From: Rikenellaceae bacterium
GTDB lineage: Bacteria; Bacteroidota; Bacteroidia; Bacteroidales; Rikenellaceae
Reading direction: 5' to 3'
NCBI GenBank assembly: GCA_021203585.1
Contig: JAJQAW010000037.1
Coordinates: 1 to 7,717, forward strand
Length of the DNA stretch: 7,717 nt
The notes under the pieces are model-generated. The model saw nothing but the letters and a program-made list of their open reading frames with translations, did no database searches and was not told the origin of the DNA. The position numbers were made by a program, and so were the translations under genes. This document shows positions 1 through 5,025 of the stretch, piece by piece. Position 1 is the first letter of the stretch. Each line of letters begins with the position of its first letter.

Positions 1-102
1 ATCGAGTGGGAAGTTCAGTGCGATTTGATTGCGGTGGAGCATGATTCGGCCGGTGAATTTAAACTTCGGTATATTCCCAATGTCATGTCCGCGGTGTGGT
101 AA
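1..102 (+). CDS. 3' end of an unidentified gene (partial)
   Basis: Frame 1 is open from the window edge to a TAA at 100-102, giving 33 residues that end in IPNVMSAVW. The composition looks like real protein, with mixed acidic, hydrophobic and aromatic residues and no low complexity. No motif is visible and I do not recognise the family. The start lies outside the window. It is followed by a 236-base gap before the regulator gene, so it probably belongs to a different transcription unit. It could be a chance open stretch, since only 34 codons are visible. Confidence 0.45.
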   Translation: MEWEVQCDLIAVEHDSAGEFKLRYIPNVMSAVW

Positions 103-103
103 A

Positions 104-135
104 CTTGCCTGTTCCGGAGGATTTTGTTATTTTTA
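104..135 (+). promoter_or_regulatory. Weak candidate promoter for the Crp/Fnr-type gene
   Basis: CTTG (104-107) and TATTTTTA (128-135) resemble the Bacteroidetes -33 and -7 boxes, separated by 20 bases. Both are imperfect: the last base of the -7 box is A instead of G, and the first base of the -33 box is C. The loose palindrome TGTT-N8-AACA at 125-140 overlaps the -7 box and could be an autoregulatory site, but AT-rich sequence produces such matches by chance. Confidence 0.22.
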
Positions 136-268
136 AAACAGATTTCTGATTCGGACAAAAGCAAAGAGCAGGAGAAGATCGTTGCCATCGGGCGCCATCC
201 CGGCGTAGCCATCCCCCAGGCGGGCTAAGGTATCATCAAACTGTACTCCGGCCAAGGAAAAAAAGACC

Positions 269-284
269 CTCCGATGAATCGGAG
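269..284 (-). terminator. Hairpin, possible minus-strand terminator
   Basis: CTCCGAT (269-275) pairs perfectly with ATCGGAG (278-284). On the + strand, seven A residues (258-264) lie just before it, so on the minus strand the stem is followed after four bases by a run of seven T. That is the layout of an intrinsic terminator for minus-strand transcription. No minus-strand gene is evident on its right, so it may instead be a leader hairpin of the downstream regulator gene. Confidence 0.3.
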
Positions 285-338
285 CCCGGGATAAAAGCCG
301 CGGTCGTCTATCGGAAGAAGAAAACAAAACTTACGGTT

Positions 339-998
339 ATGTACGAAATACTCACACAATGTCCGTTATTTCATGGATTGGAAGCGGCAAAAATCGAAGA
401 ACTGCTCAGCGGAAAAGAGTACTCGACGGAAGAATTTTCACAGGGGACGTTAGTGGCCCGGCGGAATACGGCCTATTCGGGCCTGATGATCATTCTCCAG
501 GGAGAAGTATGCGGAGAGGTGGAGGATAAACGGGGGAAACGGTTTCTGGTCGATCGCATCACGGCCCCGCAATTGATCGCTCCGGCTTTTTTATTCGGAG
601 GATACAACCGGCTGCCCATCGATGTGGTGGCAGACGGGAGTGTGACTATTCTGACCCTGCACCGGGGACTACTGTTCGAACTAATGCAGGAAAACGTGAT
701 CGTGATGTCCAATTTTATCGATATCATCTCCAACCGGGCTAACCTGTTGACCCGCAAAATCTATTTCCTGTCGTTTAAAACCGTGCGTGAGAAGATGATG
801 AATTACCTGCTCGAACAATCGCGGGTGTGCAAAGGAGCGGTAGATGTTTCGGATTTGAACGCCCTGTCGGAATATTTCGATGCTCCGCGCTCTTCGATCC
901 TGACGGTATTGCATGAAATGGAGAAACACGGGATTATCGCCTACGATCGGGGAAAGGTCTCCATTCTCAACCCGAAAGCCCTGGATCGCCACACGTGA
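339..998 (+). CDS. Crp/Fnr-family transcriptional regulator
   Basis: This 219-residue protein has the usual length and layout of the Crp/Fnr family. A cyclic-nucleotide-binding-like beta-roll fills about residues 10-125, a long dimerisation helix follows, and a winged helix-turn-helix ends the protein. The DNA-binding part is clear at about 170-208: DAPRSSILTVLHEMEKHG is the turn plus recognition helix (R184), followed by the wing. Only three scattered cysteines occur (C8, C58, C164), not the clustered set that holds the [4Fe-4S] of classical Fnr, so oxygen sensing by that route is unlikely. Effector candidates such as heme or a nucleotide cannot be read from the sequence. The start is the ATG at 339; the leader is A-rich with no Shine-Dalgarno. 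As the first complete gene before the hydrogenase genes it is the natural candidate to control them, and a Crp/Fnr-geometry palindrome lies at 5618-5631. That link is inferred. Confidence 0.92.
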   Translation: MYEILTQCPLFHGLEAAKIEELLSGKEYSTEEFSQGTLVARRNTAYSGLMIILQGEVCGEVEDKRGKRFLVDRITAPQLIAPAFLFGGYNRLPIDVVADGSVTILTLHRGLLFELMQENVIVMSNFIDIISNRANLLTRKIYFLSFKTVREKMMNYLLEQSRVCKGAVDVSDLNALSEYFDAPRSSILTVLHEMEKHGIIAYDRGKVSILNPKALDRHT

Positions 999-1043
999 AA
1001 TACGGGCTGCCAAGGCCGAACCTGAGTAAATGTTGTTCCTATT

Positions 1044-1388
1044 ATGCGGATAAAAGAGATATGTACGCTGGTGGCCGGAAAGGTCGTCTGTGGAGCGGAT
1101 CGGTTGGAAGTGAATGTGGACCGGGCATTTGCCTCCGATCTGATGAGCGATGTGTTAACCCTGAAAAATGCAGGATTTCTGCTGTTGACCGGTTTGGCCA
1201 ATGTTCAATCGGTCCGCATAGCCGAAATGTCCGATGCCGCGTGCTTGTTGTTGTGCCGGGGCAAACAGGCTTCCCCTGAAATGGTGCAGTTGGCCCGGGA
1301 AGACGGACTGGTCATCGTTCAATCCGAATATTCGATGTACAAGTGTGCCGGATTGCTCTTTCAGGCCGGTCTGCTACCGGTTTATTAA
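1044..1388 (+). CDS. Stand-alone DRTGG-domain protein (first copy)
   Basis: The 114-residue product matches the length of a single DRTGG domain, the fold also found as a regulatory domain in some CBS-domain pyrophosphatases and phosphotransacetylases. The family-like stretch FASDLMSDVL lies near residues 29-38, followed by alternating beta strands and helices (FLLLTGLAN, ACLLLCRG, GLVIVQS). No catalytic motif is present, so a small-ligand-binding or protein-interaction role is the best inference. It shares only the general domain pattern with the second copy at 3563-3898. It begins 45 bases after the regulator and ends 16 bases before the RsbW-like ATPase, so the three are probably co-transcribed. 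Five cysteines are present (C7, C16 and three in the second half), more than in copy two; whether they bind metal is unknown. Confidence 0.82.
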   Translation: MRIKEICTLVAGKVVCGADRLEVNVDRAFASDLMSDVLTLKNAGFLLLTGLANVQSVRIAEMSDAACLLLCRGKQASPEMVQLAREDGLVIVQSEYSMYKCAGLLFQAGLLPVY

Positions 1389-1404
1389 TTCACAAGCCCA
1401 TACC

Positions 1405-1815
1405 ATGCATTTTGAATTCGATGTGGAAGGCGGTAATTTTATCCGGGCGGGGATCGCTTCCTCCCAGGTGAAAAAGACGCTGAAAATGCTTGCCGTAGAT
1501 CCGGCCGTTGTCAAGCGAACCGTGGTGGCGCTCTATGAGGCGGAGGTCAATATCGTGGCCCATGCCTACCGAGGACACATTACGGTGGATATCGGCGGAG
1601 AAGGGATTCGGATGGTCCTTCGGGACGAGGGCCCAGGCATTCCGGATGTTCCGCTGGCCATGACCCGCGGGTATTCCACGGCTTCGGAAAAGGTGCGCGA
1701 AATGGGTTTCGGAGCCGGTATGGGATTGCCTAATATCCAGGACAATGCGGATTCCCTGGAAATCGATACGGTCGTGGGAAAGGGAACGACCCTGAATATT
1801 GAAATAAAGTTTTAA
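1405..1815 (+). CDS. RsbW/SpoIIAB-like GHKL ATP-binding protein (anti-sigma-factor kinase type)
   Basis: This 136-residue protein is a single GHKL (Bergerat-fold) ATPase domain of the size usual for RsbW/SpoIIAB serine kinases. The N box is YEAEVNIVAHAY at 44-55, with E45 and N49 spaced as in SpoIIAB. The G1 box is DEGPGIPD at 74-81, and the glycine-rich lid is GFGAGMGLPNIQ from 101. The frame is open much further upstream, but the ATG at 1405 gives the expected N terminus just before the first strand and leaves a 16-base gap to the DRTGG gene. In the known family such proteins phosphorylate an antagonist or bind a sigma factor. Neither partner, nor a SpoIIE-type phosphatase, is visible here. 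Its position beside a sensory-type hydrogenase-like gene suggests it passes on that signal; this is inference. Confidence 0.88.
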   Translation: MHFEFDVEGGNFIRAGIASSQVKKTLKMLAVDPAVVKRTVVALYEAEVNIVAHAYRGHITVDIGGEGIRMVLRDEGPGIPDVPLAMTRGYSTASEKVREMGFGAGMGLPNIQDNADSLEIDTVVGKGTTLNIEIKF

Positions 1816-1860
1816 ACGGTTCCTCTCCGTTTCATAATTTCGTTTAATTTTGTTAAACGG
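1812..1860 (+). repeat. Nested AAACGG/CCGTTT repeats, possible terminator or attenuator
   Basis: TTAAACGG occurs twice in the same direction (1812-1819 and 1853-1860), and CCGTTT / CGTTTAA lie between (1827-1832 and 1841-1847). Two perfect stems are possible: AAACGG 1814-1819 with CCGTTT 1827-1832, and CGTTTAA 1841-1847 with TTAAACG 1853-1859 around a TTTTG loop. CCGTTT can alternatively pair with AAACGG 1855-1860, so the foldings compete. The first stem starts at the ATPase stop codon and is followed by T-rich sequence, as in a weak terminator. The second is also a good protein-binding palindrome and overlaps a candidate -33 box. Confidence 0.45.
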
Positions 1861-1876
1861 GAAGCCGTAACCTTTG
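1849..1876 (+). promoter_or_regulatory. Candidate promoter for the hydrogenase-like gene
   Basis: TTTG (1849-1852) and AACCTTTG (1869-1876) resemble the -33 and -7 boxes of Bacteroidetes promoters, with 16 bases between, slightly short. The TTTG lies inside the palindrome 1841-1859. A start some seven bases downstream would leave only a very short leader before the ATG at 1889. Confidence 0.3.
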
Positions 1877-1888
1877 AACCTATACGTT

Positions 1889-2086
1889 ATGAATCAACCG
1901 CCCAAATACCGCGCCCTCGATATTCTGGAAGACGTCTGTATCGGATGTGCTCACTGCATGCGCAGCTGCCCGACCGAGGCTTTGCGGGTGAATCAGGGGA
2001 AAGCCAAACTGCATGCCGAGTGGTGCGTCGATTGCTGGGAGTGTTTTCGGGTATGTCCCACGCGCGCCATCCGGGCCCGGATGTAA
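1889..2086 (+). CDS. Dicluster [4Fe-4S] ferredoxin domain, cut off from the hydrogenase-like protein by an in-frame stop
   Basis: The 65 residues hold two classical [4Fe-4S] motifs, CIGCAHCMRSCP at about 17-28 and CVDCWECFRVCP at about 46-57, as in bacterial dicluster ferredoxins. The ATG at 1889 is preferred over the TTG at 1874 because MNQPPKYRAL is a natural start and the leader is AT-rich. The reading frame stops at TAA 2084-2086, yet the same frame continues directly as DLEEVLKYKHRILLIPE, the start of the [FeFe]-hydrogenase-like domain. This gene is therefore best read as the N-terminal domain of a larger protein, separated by a nonsense mutation or a sequencing error. It could still be made as a small two-cluster ferredoxin. 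Confidence 0.8.
   Translation: MNQPPKYRALDILEDVCIGCAHCMRSCPTEALRVNQGKAKLHAEWCVDCWECFRVCPTRAIRARM
2084..2086 (+). other. In-frame TAA between ferredoxin and hydrogenase-like domains
   Basis: The codons on both sides stay in the same frame (frame 2): ARM, stop, DLEEVLKY. In this family the ferredoxin pair is normally fused to the hydrogenase-like domain. A single base change would restore a continuous protein. A GTG start at 2099, preceded by the purine-rich GAAGAG, could alternatively restart translation. Confidence 0.75.
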
Positions 2087-2098
2087 GATTTAGAAGAG

Positions 2099-3191
2099 GT
2101 GCTGAAATACAAACATCGGATTTTGCTGATTCCCGAACTCTTCTTCGGCCAGTTCAGTGCGCGGGTATCCCGCGAGTTGGTTTACAGTGTGATTGCCGAA
2201 TTGGGATTTACGGAGGTATGTGCCGTCGAACAGAGCGTCGATACCTTGGTGGACGAGATCAATGCTTATATGGAAACGGCCAAAAAACCGGTCATTTCCT
2301 CCTTTTGCCCTTCGATCGTGCGGCTGATTCAGGTTCGTTTTCCGTTTCTGGTGGACAGCATCATGCGGTTGATGCCTCCGATTGAAATTACCGCCCGGTA
2401 TTACCGTAGTAAATTAGCCGAGGCCGGTATCGATGAAAGCGAGGCCGGCATCTTTTACCTCTCGCATTGCATCGGCAAAATTGCGGCCGTGAAATCTCCG
2501 GTGGGGGGGGTATAAGTCCCCGATTACCGGGGTCATCAATATGGATTTTCTCTACAATAAAGTCTATCTGGCCTATAAGAACCGCGCACCCGTTACGGGA
2601 ACGGTGAAATTAAACGGCTCTCTATCCTTCAAAGGCGTTTTATACGCGACTACCGGAGGAGAAGCCCGGCACATCCGAGGCCGCACACTGGCCGTGGATG
2701 GGATGAATAACGTGATCGATTTTCTGGAATTACTGGAAAACGAGAAGATCAAAGGAGTGGATTACCTGGAGCTTCGCGCCTGCGATCAATCGTGTGCGGG
2801 CGGAATTTTATCGCACCGCAACCGTTTTTTGGGGGCGGAAACCCTGCAAAGGTATGCCGACACGAAGGGGGATACCCACGATTTGGTCGAAGATTATAAA
2901 AAACACGCTTCGGCCAATATTCATATGGCCCCGATCGAACCCCGGTCGCTGGTCAAATACGACCGGAACATCGAGATTGCTCTCAAAAAAATGGAACAGG
3001 CGCAGTTGCTGCAGAAAATGCTGCCCGAAATCGATTGCGGAGCTTGCGGGGCGCCGAGTTGTGAATCGCTGGCCGGAGATATCGTTCGGGGGGAGAAGGA
3101 GATCAAATCCTGTATTTTCCTACGCACCCGCTACGAAAAACACGGGGATATTACTCCGCAAGAGGCTATGGGGATGATGAAAGCCATCTAG
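2099..3191 (+). pseudogene. Sensory-type [FeFe]-hydrogenase-like iron-sulfur protein, frameshifted
   Basis: Two reading frames together encode the C-terminal domain of [FeFe] hydrogenases followed by a four-cysteine FeS domain. The first part (2099-2515, frame 2) carries SSFCP (Cys codon 2306-2308) and SHCIGK (Cys 2468-2470). The second (frame 3, to 3191) carries ACDQSCAGG (Cys 2781-2783 and 2793-2795) and a late DCGACGAPSC motif with a further Cys at 3111-3113. The four cysteines matching the H-cluster ligands are present. The neighbouring proton-transfer cysteine of TSCCP is Phe, and the Met and Glu of MPCxxKxxE are missing, which fits sensory rather than catalytic members. The frames join cleanly if one G of the run at 2503-2510 is removed, reading PVGGYKSPITGVINM. 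With the ferredoxin part the restored product is about 433 residues, with no PAS domain. An ATG at 2541 could only give a fragment. Confidence 0.85.
2503..2510 (+). repeat. Run of eight G at the frameshift point
   Basis: Eight consecutive G residues sit exactly where the hydrogenase-like frame breaks. Seven would keep the gene open, while eight lead to TAA at 2513-2515. Runs of this kind are prone to polymerase slippage and to sequencing error, so the break may be real, phase-variable, or an artefact. Confidence 0.85.
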
Positions 3192-3217
3192 GGAAAGGAC
3201 CGGTTTAAAGTTCCCGA

Positions 3218-3237
3218 TTAAAGATCTTTAATTTTTG
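3218..3237 (+). terminator. AT-only palindrome with T tail, possible terminator
   Basis: ATTAAAGATCTTTAAT is a perfect 16-bp palindrome, able to form ATTAAA-GATC-TTTAAT, followed by four more T. It lies 27 bases after the hydrogenase-like stop codon, where a terminator would be expected. The stem has no G:C pairs outside the loop, so it is weak; a protein-binding site is an alternative. Confidence 0.38.
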
Positions 3238-3341
3238 TCTGCCGGTAGTATGACTGCGTCATGGGCTTTGATTCCTTACCAGGTTCCAGCTGCTTGACTG
3301 GCTTGCATACATTTGGGGCGAGAATTGGTTTATTTCCTTTT

Positions 3342-3356
3342 GGTTCGATCCAAAAA
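3342..3356 (-). repeat. Left copy of the inverted motif TTTTTGGATCRAACC
   Basis: The + strand reads GGTTCGATCCAAAAA, the reverse complement of TTTTTGGATCGAACC. The right copy at 4061-4075 reads TTTTTGGATCAAACC, so 14 of 15 bases match in opposite orientation on the two sides of the second DRTGG gene. It could mark the ends of an acquired segment or be copies of a dispersed intergenic repeat. Confidence 0.5.
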
Positions 3357-3508
3357 GAAGCAACCCCAGAAAAAATCCGGTTCCCGGTACAGTTCGCGCA
3401 CGGGCCGTTCCCACGCTGGCGCCGCGCGGGGTAAGCGGCCTTCGACCGTTGCGGGATGTGATGTACGGATCCATAGGATTAAGGGGTTTGGTACTCACGG
3501 TAACAGGC

Positions 3509-3537
3509 TTGGATTTACGGATTTACCGTTCGCTTTG
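3509..3537 (+). promoter_or_regulatory. Candidate promoter for the second DRTGG gene
   Basis: TTGG (3509-3512) and TCGCTTTG (3530-3537) resemble the -33 and -7 boxes with 17 bases between. The predicted start near 3544 leaves a short AT-rich leader before ATG 3563. The tandem GGATTTAC pair and the ACGGTAA / TTACCGT inverted repeat lie within or across it, which would suit regulation. Confidence 0.3.
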
Positions 3538-3562
3538 AGGATTTAATGAAAATTATATAAGG

Positions 3563-3898
3563 ATGACAGTAAAAGAATTAGCTTGCCGACTGGAGCTGAA
3601 AATACTGACGGGAGAAGTCGGTCTTCCGAATGAAATAACGGGCGGTTATACCTCCGACCTGCTTTCCGATGTGATGGGTCATGCCAAGGAGGGGCAGGTA
3701 TGGGTCACGTTGCAAACCCACCGCAATATTTTGGGAATTGCCACCCTCAAAGATCTTTCAGCAATCATTTTGGTCAAAGGATTTTTGCCGGATGAAGATA
3801 CCGTTGCAGTAGCTGTCGAAGAAGGCGTGCCTTTATTGAGCACCAAAGACCAAGCCTTTGAAATTTCCGGAAAGCTCTATCGATTGCTGCACCCATAG
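3563..3898 (+). CDS. Stand-alone DRTGG-domain protein (second copy)
   Basis: The 111-residue product is one complete DRTGG domain, with the family-like stretch GGYTSDLLSDVMGHAKEG near residues 28-45 and a following alpha/beta pattern (VWVTLQTH, AIILVKGF, GVPLLST). It matches typical DRTGG proteins next to hydrogenase genes more closely than the first copy does. No enzyme motif is present; ligand binding or protein interaction is the likely role. The start is ATG 3563 after an AT-rich leader. Unlike its neighbours it stands alone, with gaps of 371 bases before and 408 after, a possible promoter of its own, and a hairpin directly after its stop. This suggests separate transcription. The two copies may have different ligands or partners within one signalling module; that is inference. 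Confidence 0.85.
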   Translation: MTVKELACRLELKILTGEVGLPNEITGGYTSDLLSDVMGHAKEGQVWVTLQTHRNILGIATLKDLSAIILVKGFLPDEDTVAVAVEEGVPLLSTKDQAFEISGKLYRLLHP

Positions 3899-3899
3899 A

Positions 3900-3932
3900 A
3901 AATCCGGATCGGCCTGTTGCCGACCCGAATTT
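3900..3932 (+). terminator. Long imperfect hairpin just after the second DRTGG gene
   Basis: AAAT, CGG and TCGGC pair with GCCGA, CCG and ATTT around a CTGTT loop. This gives 12 pairs with two mismatches (C/A and A/C), and the hairpin begins one base after the stop codon. The 3' side is only modestly T-rich, so it could be a terminator or an mRNA-stabilising 3' hairpin. Confidence 0.45.
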
Positions 3933-4050
3933 ATGCCGAACGAACGGGGTTTGACGACTGTAAAAGGCAGGTAAAAACAAATCTAACCAGTTTCAGGGAA
4001 GCCTGCCGGCTAAAAAGTAGGAATTTCCTTCCGGGATGGAGTCTTATTTT

Positions 4051-4075
4051 TTTGATCACTTTTTTGGATCAAACC
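4051..4075 (+). repeat. Inverted repeat TTTGATC / GATCAAA with right copy of the 15-base motif
   Basis: TTTGATC (4051-4057) and GATCAAA (4067-4073) form a perfect 7-bp inverted repeat with nine bases between. The sequence from 4061, TTTTTGGATCAAACC, matches the reverse complement of 3342-3356 at 14 of 15 positions. The pair brackets the second DRTGG gene. Confidence 0.5.
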
Positions 4076-4306
4076 CCAACCCGTTGAGTGCGGAGCAAAC
4101 TTTGCTGGGAGCTTCCGAGGCACGCGTGGCGGCGGAGCGAATTTTGAGTCAAGCATGCATGAACTCGGTCCATGGACAGGAAGAATCTCGATAGGGTACT
4201 AAGCAGGAATACCGTAAGTAAATAGGGGCAAATGAAATAAAAGCAGAGAAATGGAGACCGATTTACGGGTTCACATCCACGAGAATTCTGGAAAAACAGA
4301 GAAGAA

Positions 4307-5011
4307 TTGCTCAAAGCAGACCTGCATATCCATTCGGTACTCTCCCCGTGCGGGGATATTGAAATGTCTCCGGCATTTCTGATCCGAAGGGCCCAAGAAT
4401 TGAGTATCGGCATCATCGGTATCACGGATCACAATTCCACGCGGCAATGCGCGGAAATTCGGCGGATCGGTAAGCGGGAAGGCGTGTATGTACTCTGCGG
4501 AGCGGAAGTAACCACCCGTGAAGAGGTCCATGTACTGGTATTTGCCGATTTCGGAGAGCCGCTGGCTCGGCTGCAGGCTTACCTGGATCGGCATTTGCCT
4601 TCGATGCCAAACCATCCGGAACTATTCGGCTACCAGTTGGCGGTGAACGAAGAGGAAGAGGTTGTTTATGAAGAAGAACGGCTCTTAATCCACGCCATCG
4701 ACCGATCCCTCGAAGAGCTCGAAGCCTTTTGCCGTTCGATCGGGGGAATTTTCATTCCGGCGCACATCGACAAAACCCAAAACTCGTTGCTCAGCCAGCT
4801 CGGATTCATTCCTGAGCACCTGCATCCGGACGCTCTGGAGGTGTCTCACCGGTGTAATCCGGAAGTCTTCCGAAAGGAACACCCGCCTCTGGCGGACCAC
4901 CGTTTGATCCGCAGTTCGGATGCCCACTATCCGCAAGAGGTGGGCCGCGCCACGGTGCTGCTGGATGTGGAAACCCCTTCCTTCCGTTCGGTTAAGCAAG
5001 CTATCCTTTAA
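4307..5011 (+). CDS. PHP-domain metal-dependent phosphoesterase
   Basis: The product has the full set of PHP metal-binding motifs: DLHIH (D5, H7, H9), ITDHN (D41, H42), CGAEVT (E67), H75 in EVHVLVF, PAHID (H153), and SSDAH (D205, H207). This predicts a hydrolase with a di- or trinuclear metal site acting on a phosphoester, perhaps a nucleotide; the substrate cannot be read. At 234 residues it is near the usual length for single-domain PHP proteins. The start used is TTG 4307, giving MLKADLHIH. No ATG lies in frame between the upstream TAA (4238-4240) and this point, so either a TTG start is real or the normal ATG was lost. It lies 14 bases before the second GHKL ATPase and is probably co-transcribed. 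Next to hydrogenase signalling genes, it may hydrolyse a signal nucleotide; this is inference. Confidence 0.88.
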   Translation: MLKADLHIHSVLSPCGDIEMSPAFLIRRAQELSIGIIGITDHNSTRQCAEIRRIGKREGVYVLCGAEVTTREEVHVLVFADFGEPLARLQAYLDRHLPSMPNHPELFGYQLAVNEEEEVVYEEERLLIHAIDRSLEELEAFCRSIGGIFIPAHIDKTQNSLLSQLGFIPEHLHPDALEVSHRCNPEVFRKEHPPLADHRLIRSSDAHYPQEVGRATVLLDVETPSFRSVKQAIL

Positions 5012-5025
5012 AGCCGGATTTTACT

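Larger units (their letters stand above)
103..338. other. Intergenic region upstream of the Crp/Fnr-type regulator
   Basis: These 236 bases hold no gene I can support. Three signals are visible. One is a weak Bacteroidetes-like promoter (CTTG 104-107, 20 bases, TATTTTTA 128-135). The second is a loose palindrome TGTT-N8-AACA at 125-140 overlapping that -7 box. The third is a 7-bp perfect stem at 269-284 (CTCCGAT / ATCGGAG). If the promoter is real, the regulator has an untranslated leader of almost 200 bases. A 64-codon minus-strand ORF crosses the region but has no independent support. Confidence 0.4.
3192..3562. other. Long intergenic region before the second DRTGG gene
   Basis: These 371 bases contain no convincing gene; the open frames on both strands are low-complexity and antisense to each other. 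Visible structures are a 16-bp perfect palindrome (3218-3233), ATGAC-TGC-GTCAT (3250-3262), a near-palindrome TTTTGG-TTCGAT-CCAAAA (3338-3355), and ACGGTAA / TTACCGT (3497-3503 and 3523-3529). A tandem GGATTTAC pair lies at 3511-3526. The rest of the gene block is packed with gaps of 14-75 bases, so this stretch looks inserted or left over. Confidence 0.5.
3899..4306. other. Long intergenic region before the PHP gene
   Basis: I see no supported gene in these 408 bases. They hold a hairpin just after the DRTGG stop (3900-3932), an inverted repeat TTTGATC-N9-GATCAAA (4051-4073), and the right copy of the 15-base motif (4061-4075). From about 4100 to 4300 nothing stands out: no promoter match, no T-rich terminator, and no NuoE-like cysteine motif that would mark a decayed subunit gene. 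Confidence 0.5.

Noticed and set aside
133..327. 64-codon minus-strand ORF upstream of the regulator, with protein-like composition
   Set aside because: No recognisable domain, a perfect hairpin lies inside it, and it fills the expected promoter region of the regulator. It may be a conserved intergenic repeat rather than a gene.
339..998. Assignment as Fnr with an oxygen-sensing [4Fe-4S] cluster
   Set aside because: Only three well-separated cysteines are present, and there is no N-terminal cysteine cluster.
1234..1404. Longer start for the RsbW-like ATPase
   Set aside because: The extension overlaps the first DRTGG gene in another frame and encodes Cys/Arg/Trp-rich sequence unlike the family. 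ATG 1405 gives the normal length.
1874..1888. TTG start for the ferredoxin domain
   Set aside because: ATG 1889 gives the usual short N terminus, and the five extra codons overlap the putative -7 box.
2084..2086. Stop codon read as selenocysteine or recoded
   Set aside because: The codon is TAA, not TGA, and the position is a linker with no expected catalytic residue.
3342..3351. GGTTCGATCC, identical to a tRNA T-arm core
   Set aside because: No anticodon or D arm and no acceptor stem fit around it. It is part of the TTTTGG / CCAAAA near-palindrome.
3259..3546. Overlapping small ORFs on both strands (79 and 77 codons)
   Set aside because: They are antisense to each other, rich in Arg/Lys/Gly/Ser, and span inverted repeats. 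There is no motif or sign of translation.
3899..4306. Decayed NuoE gene between the DRTGG and PHP genes
   Set aside because: No CxxxxC or CxxxC ferredoxin motif could be found in any frame read by eye.
4069..4425. 118-codon minus-strand ORF
   Set aside because: It overlaps the PHP gene, whose motifs are unmistakable, and its own sequence shows no family pattern.
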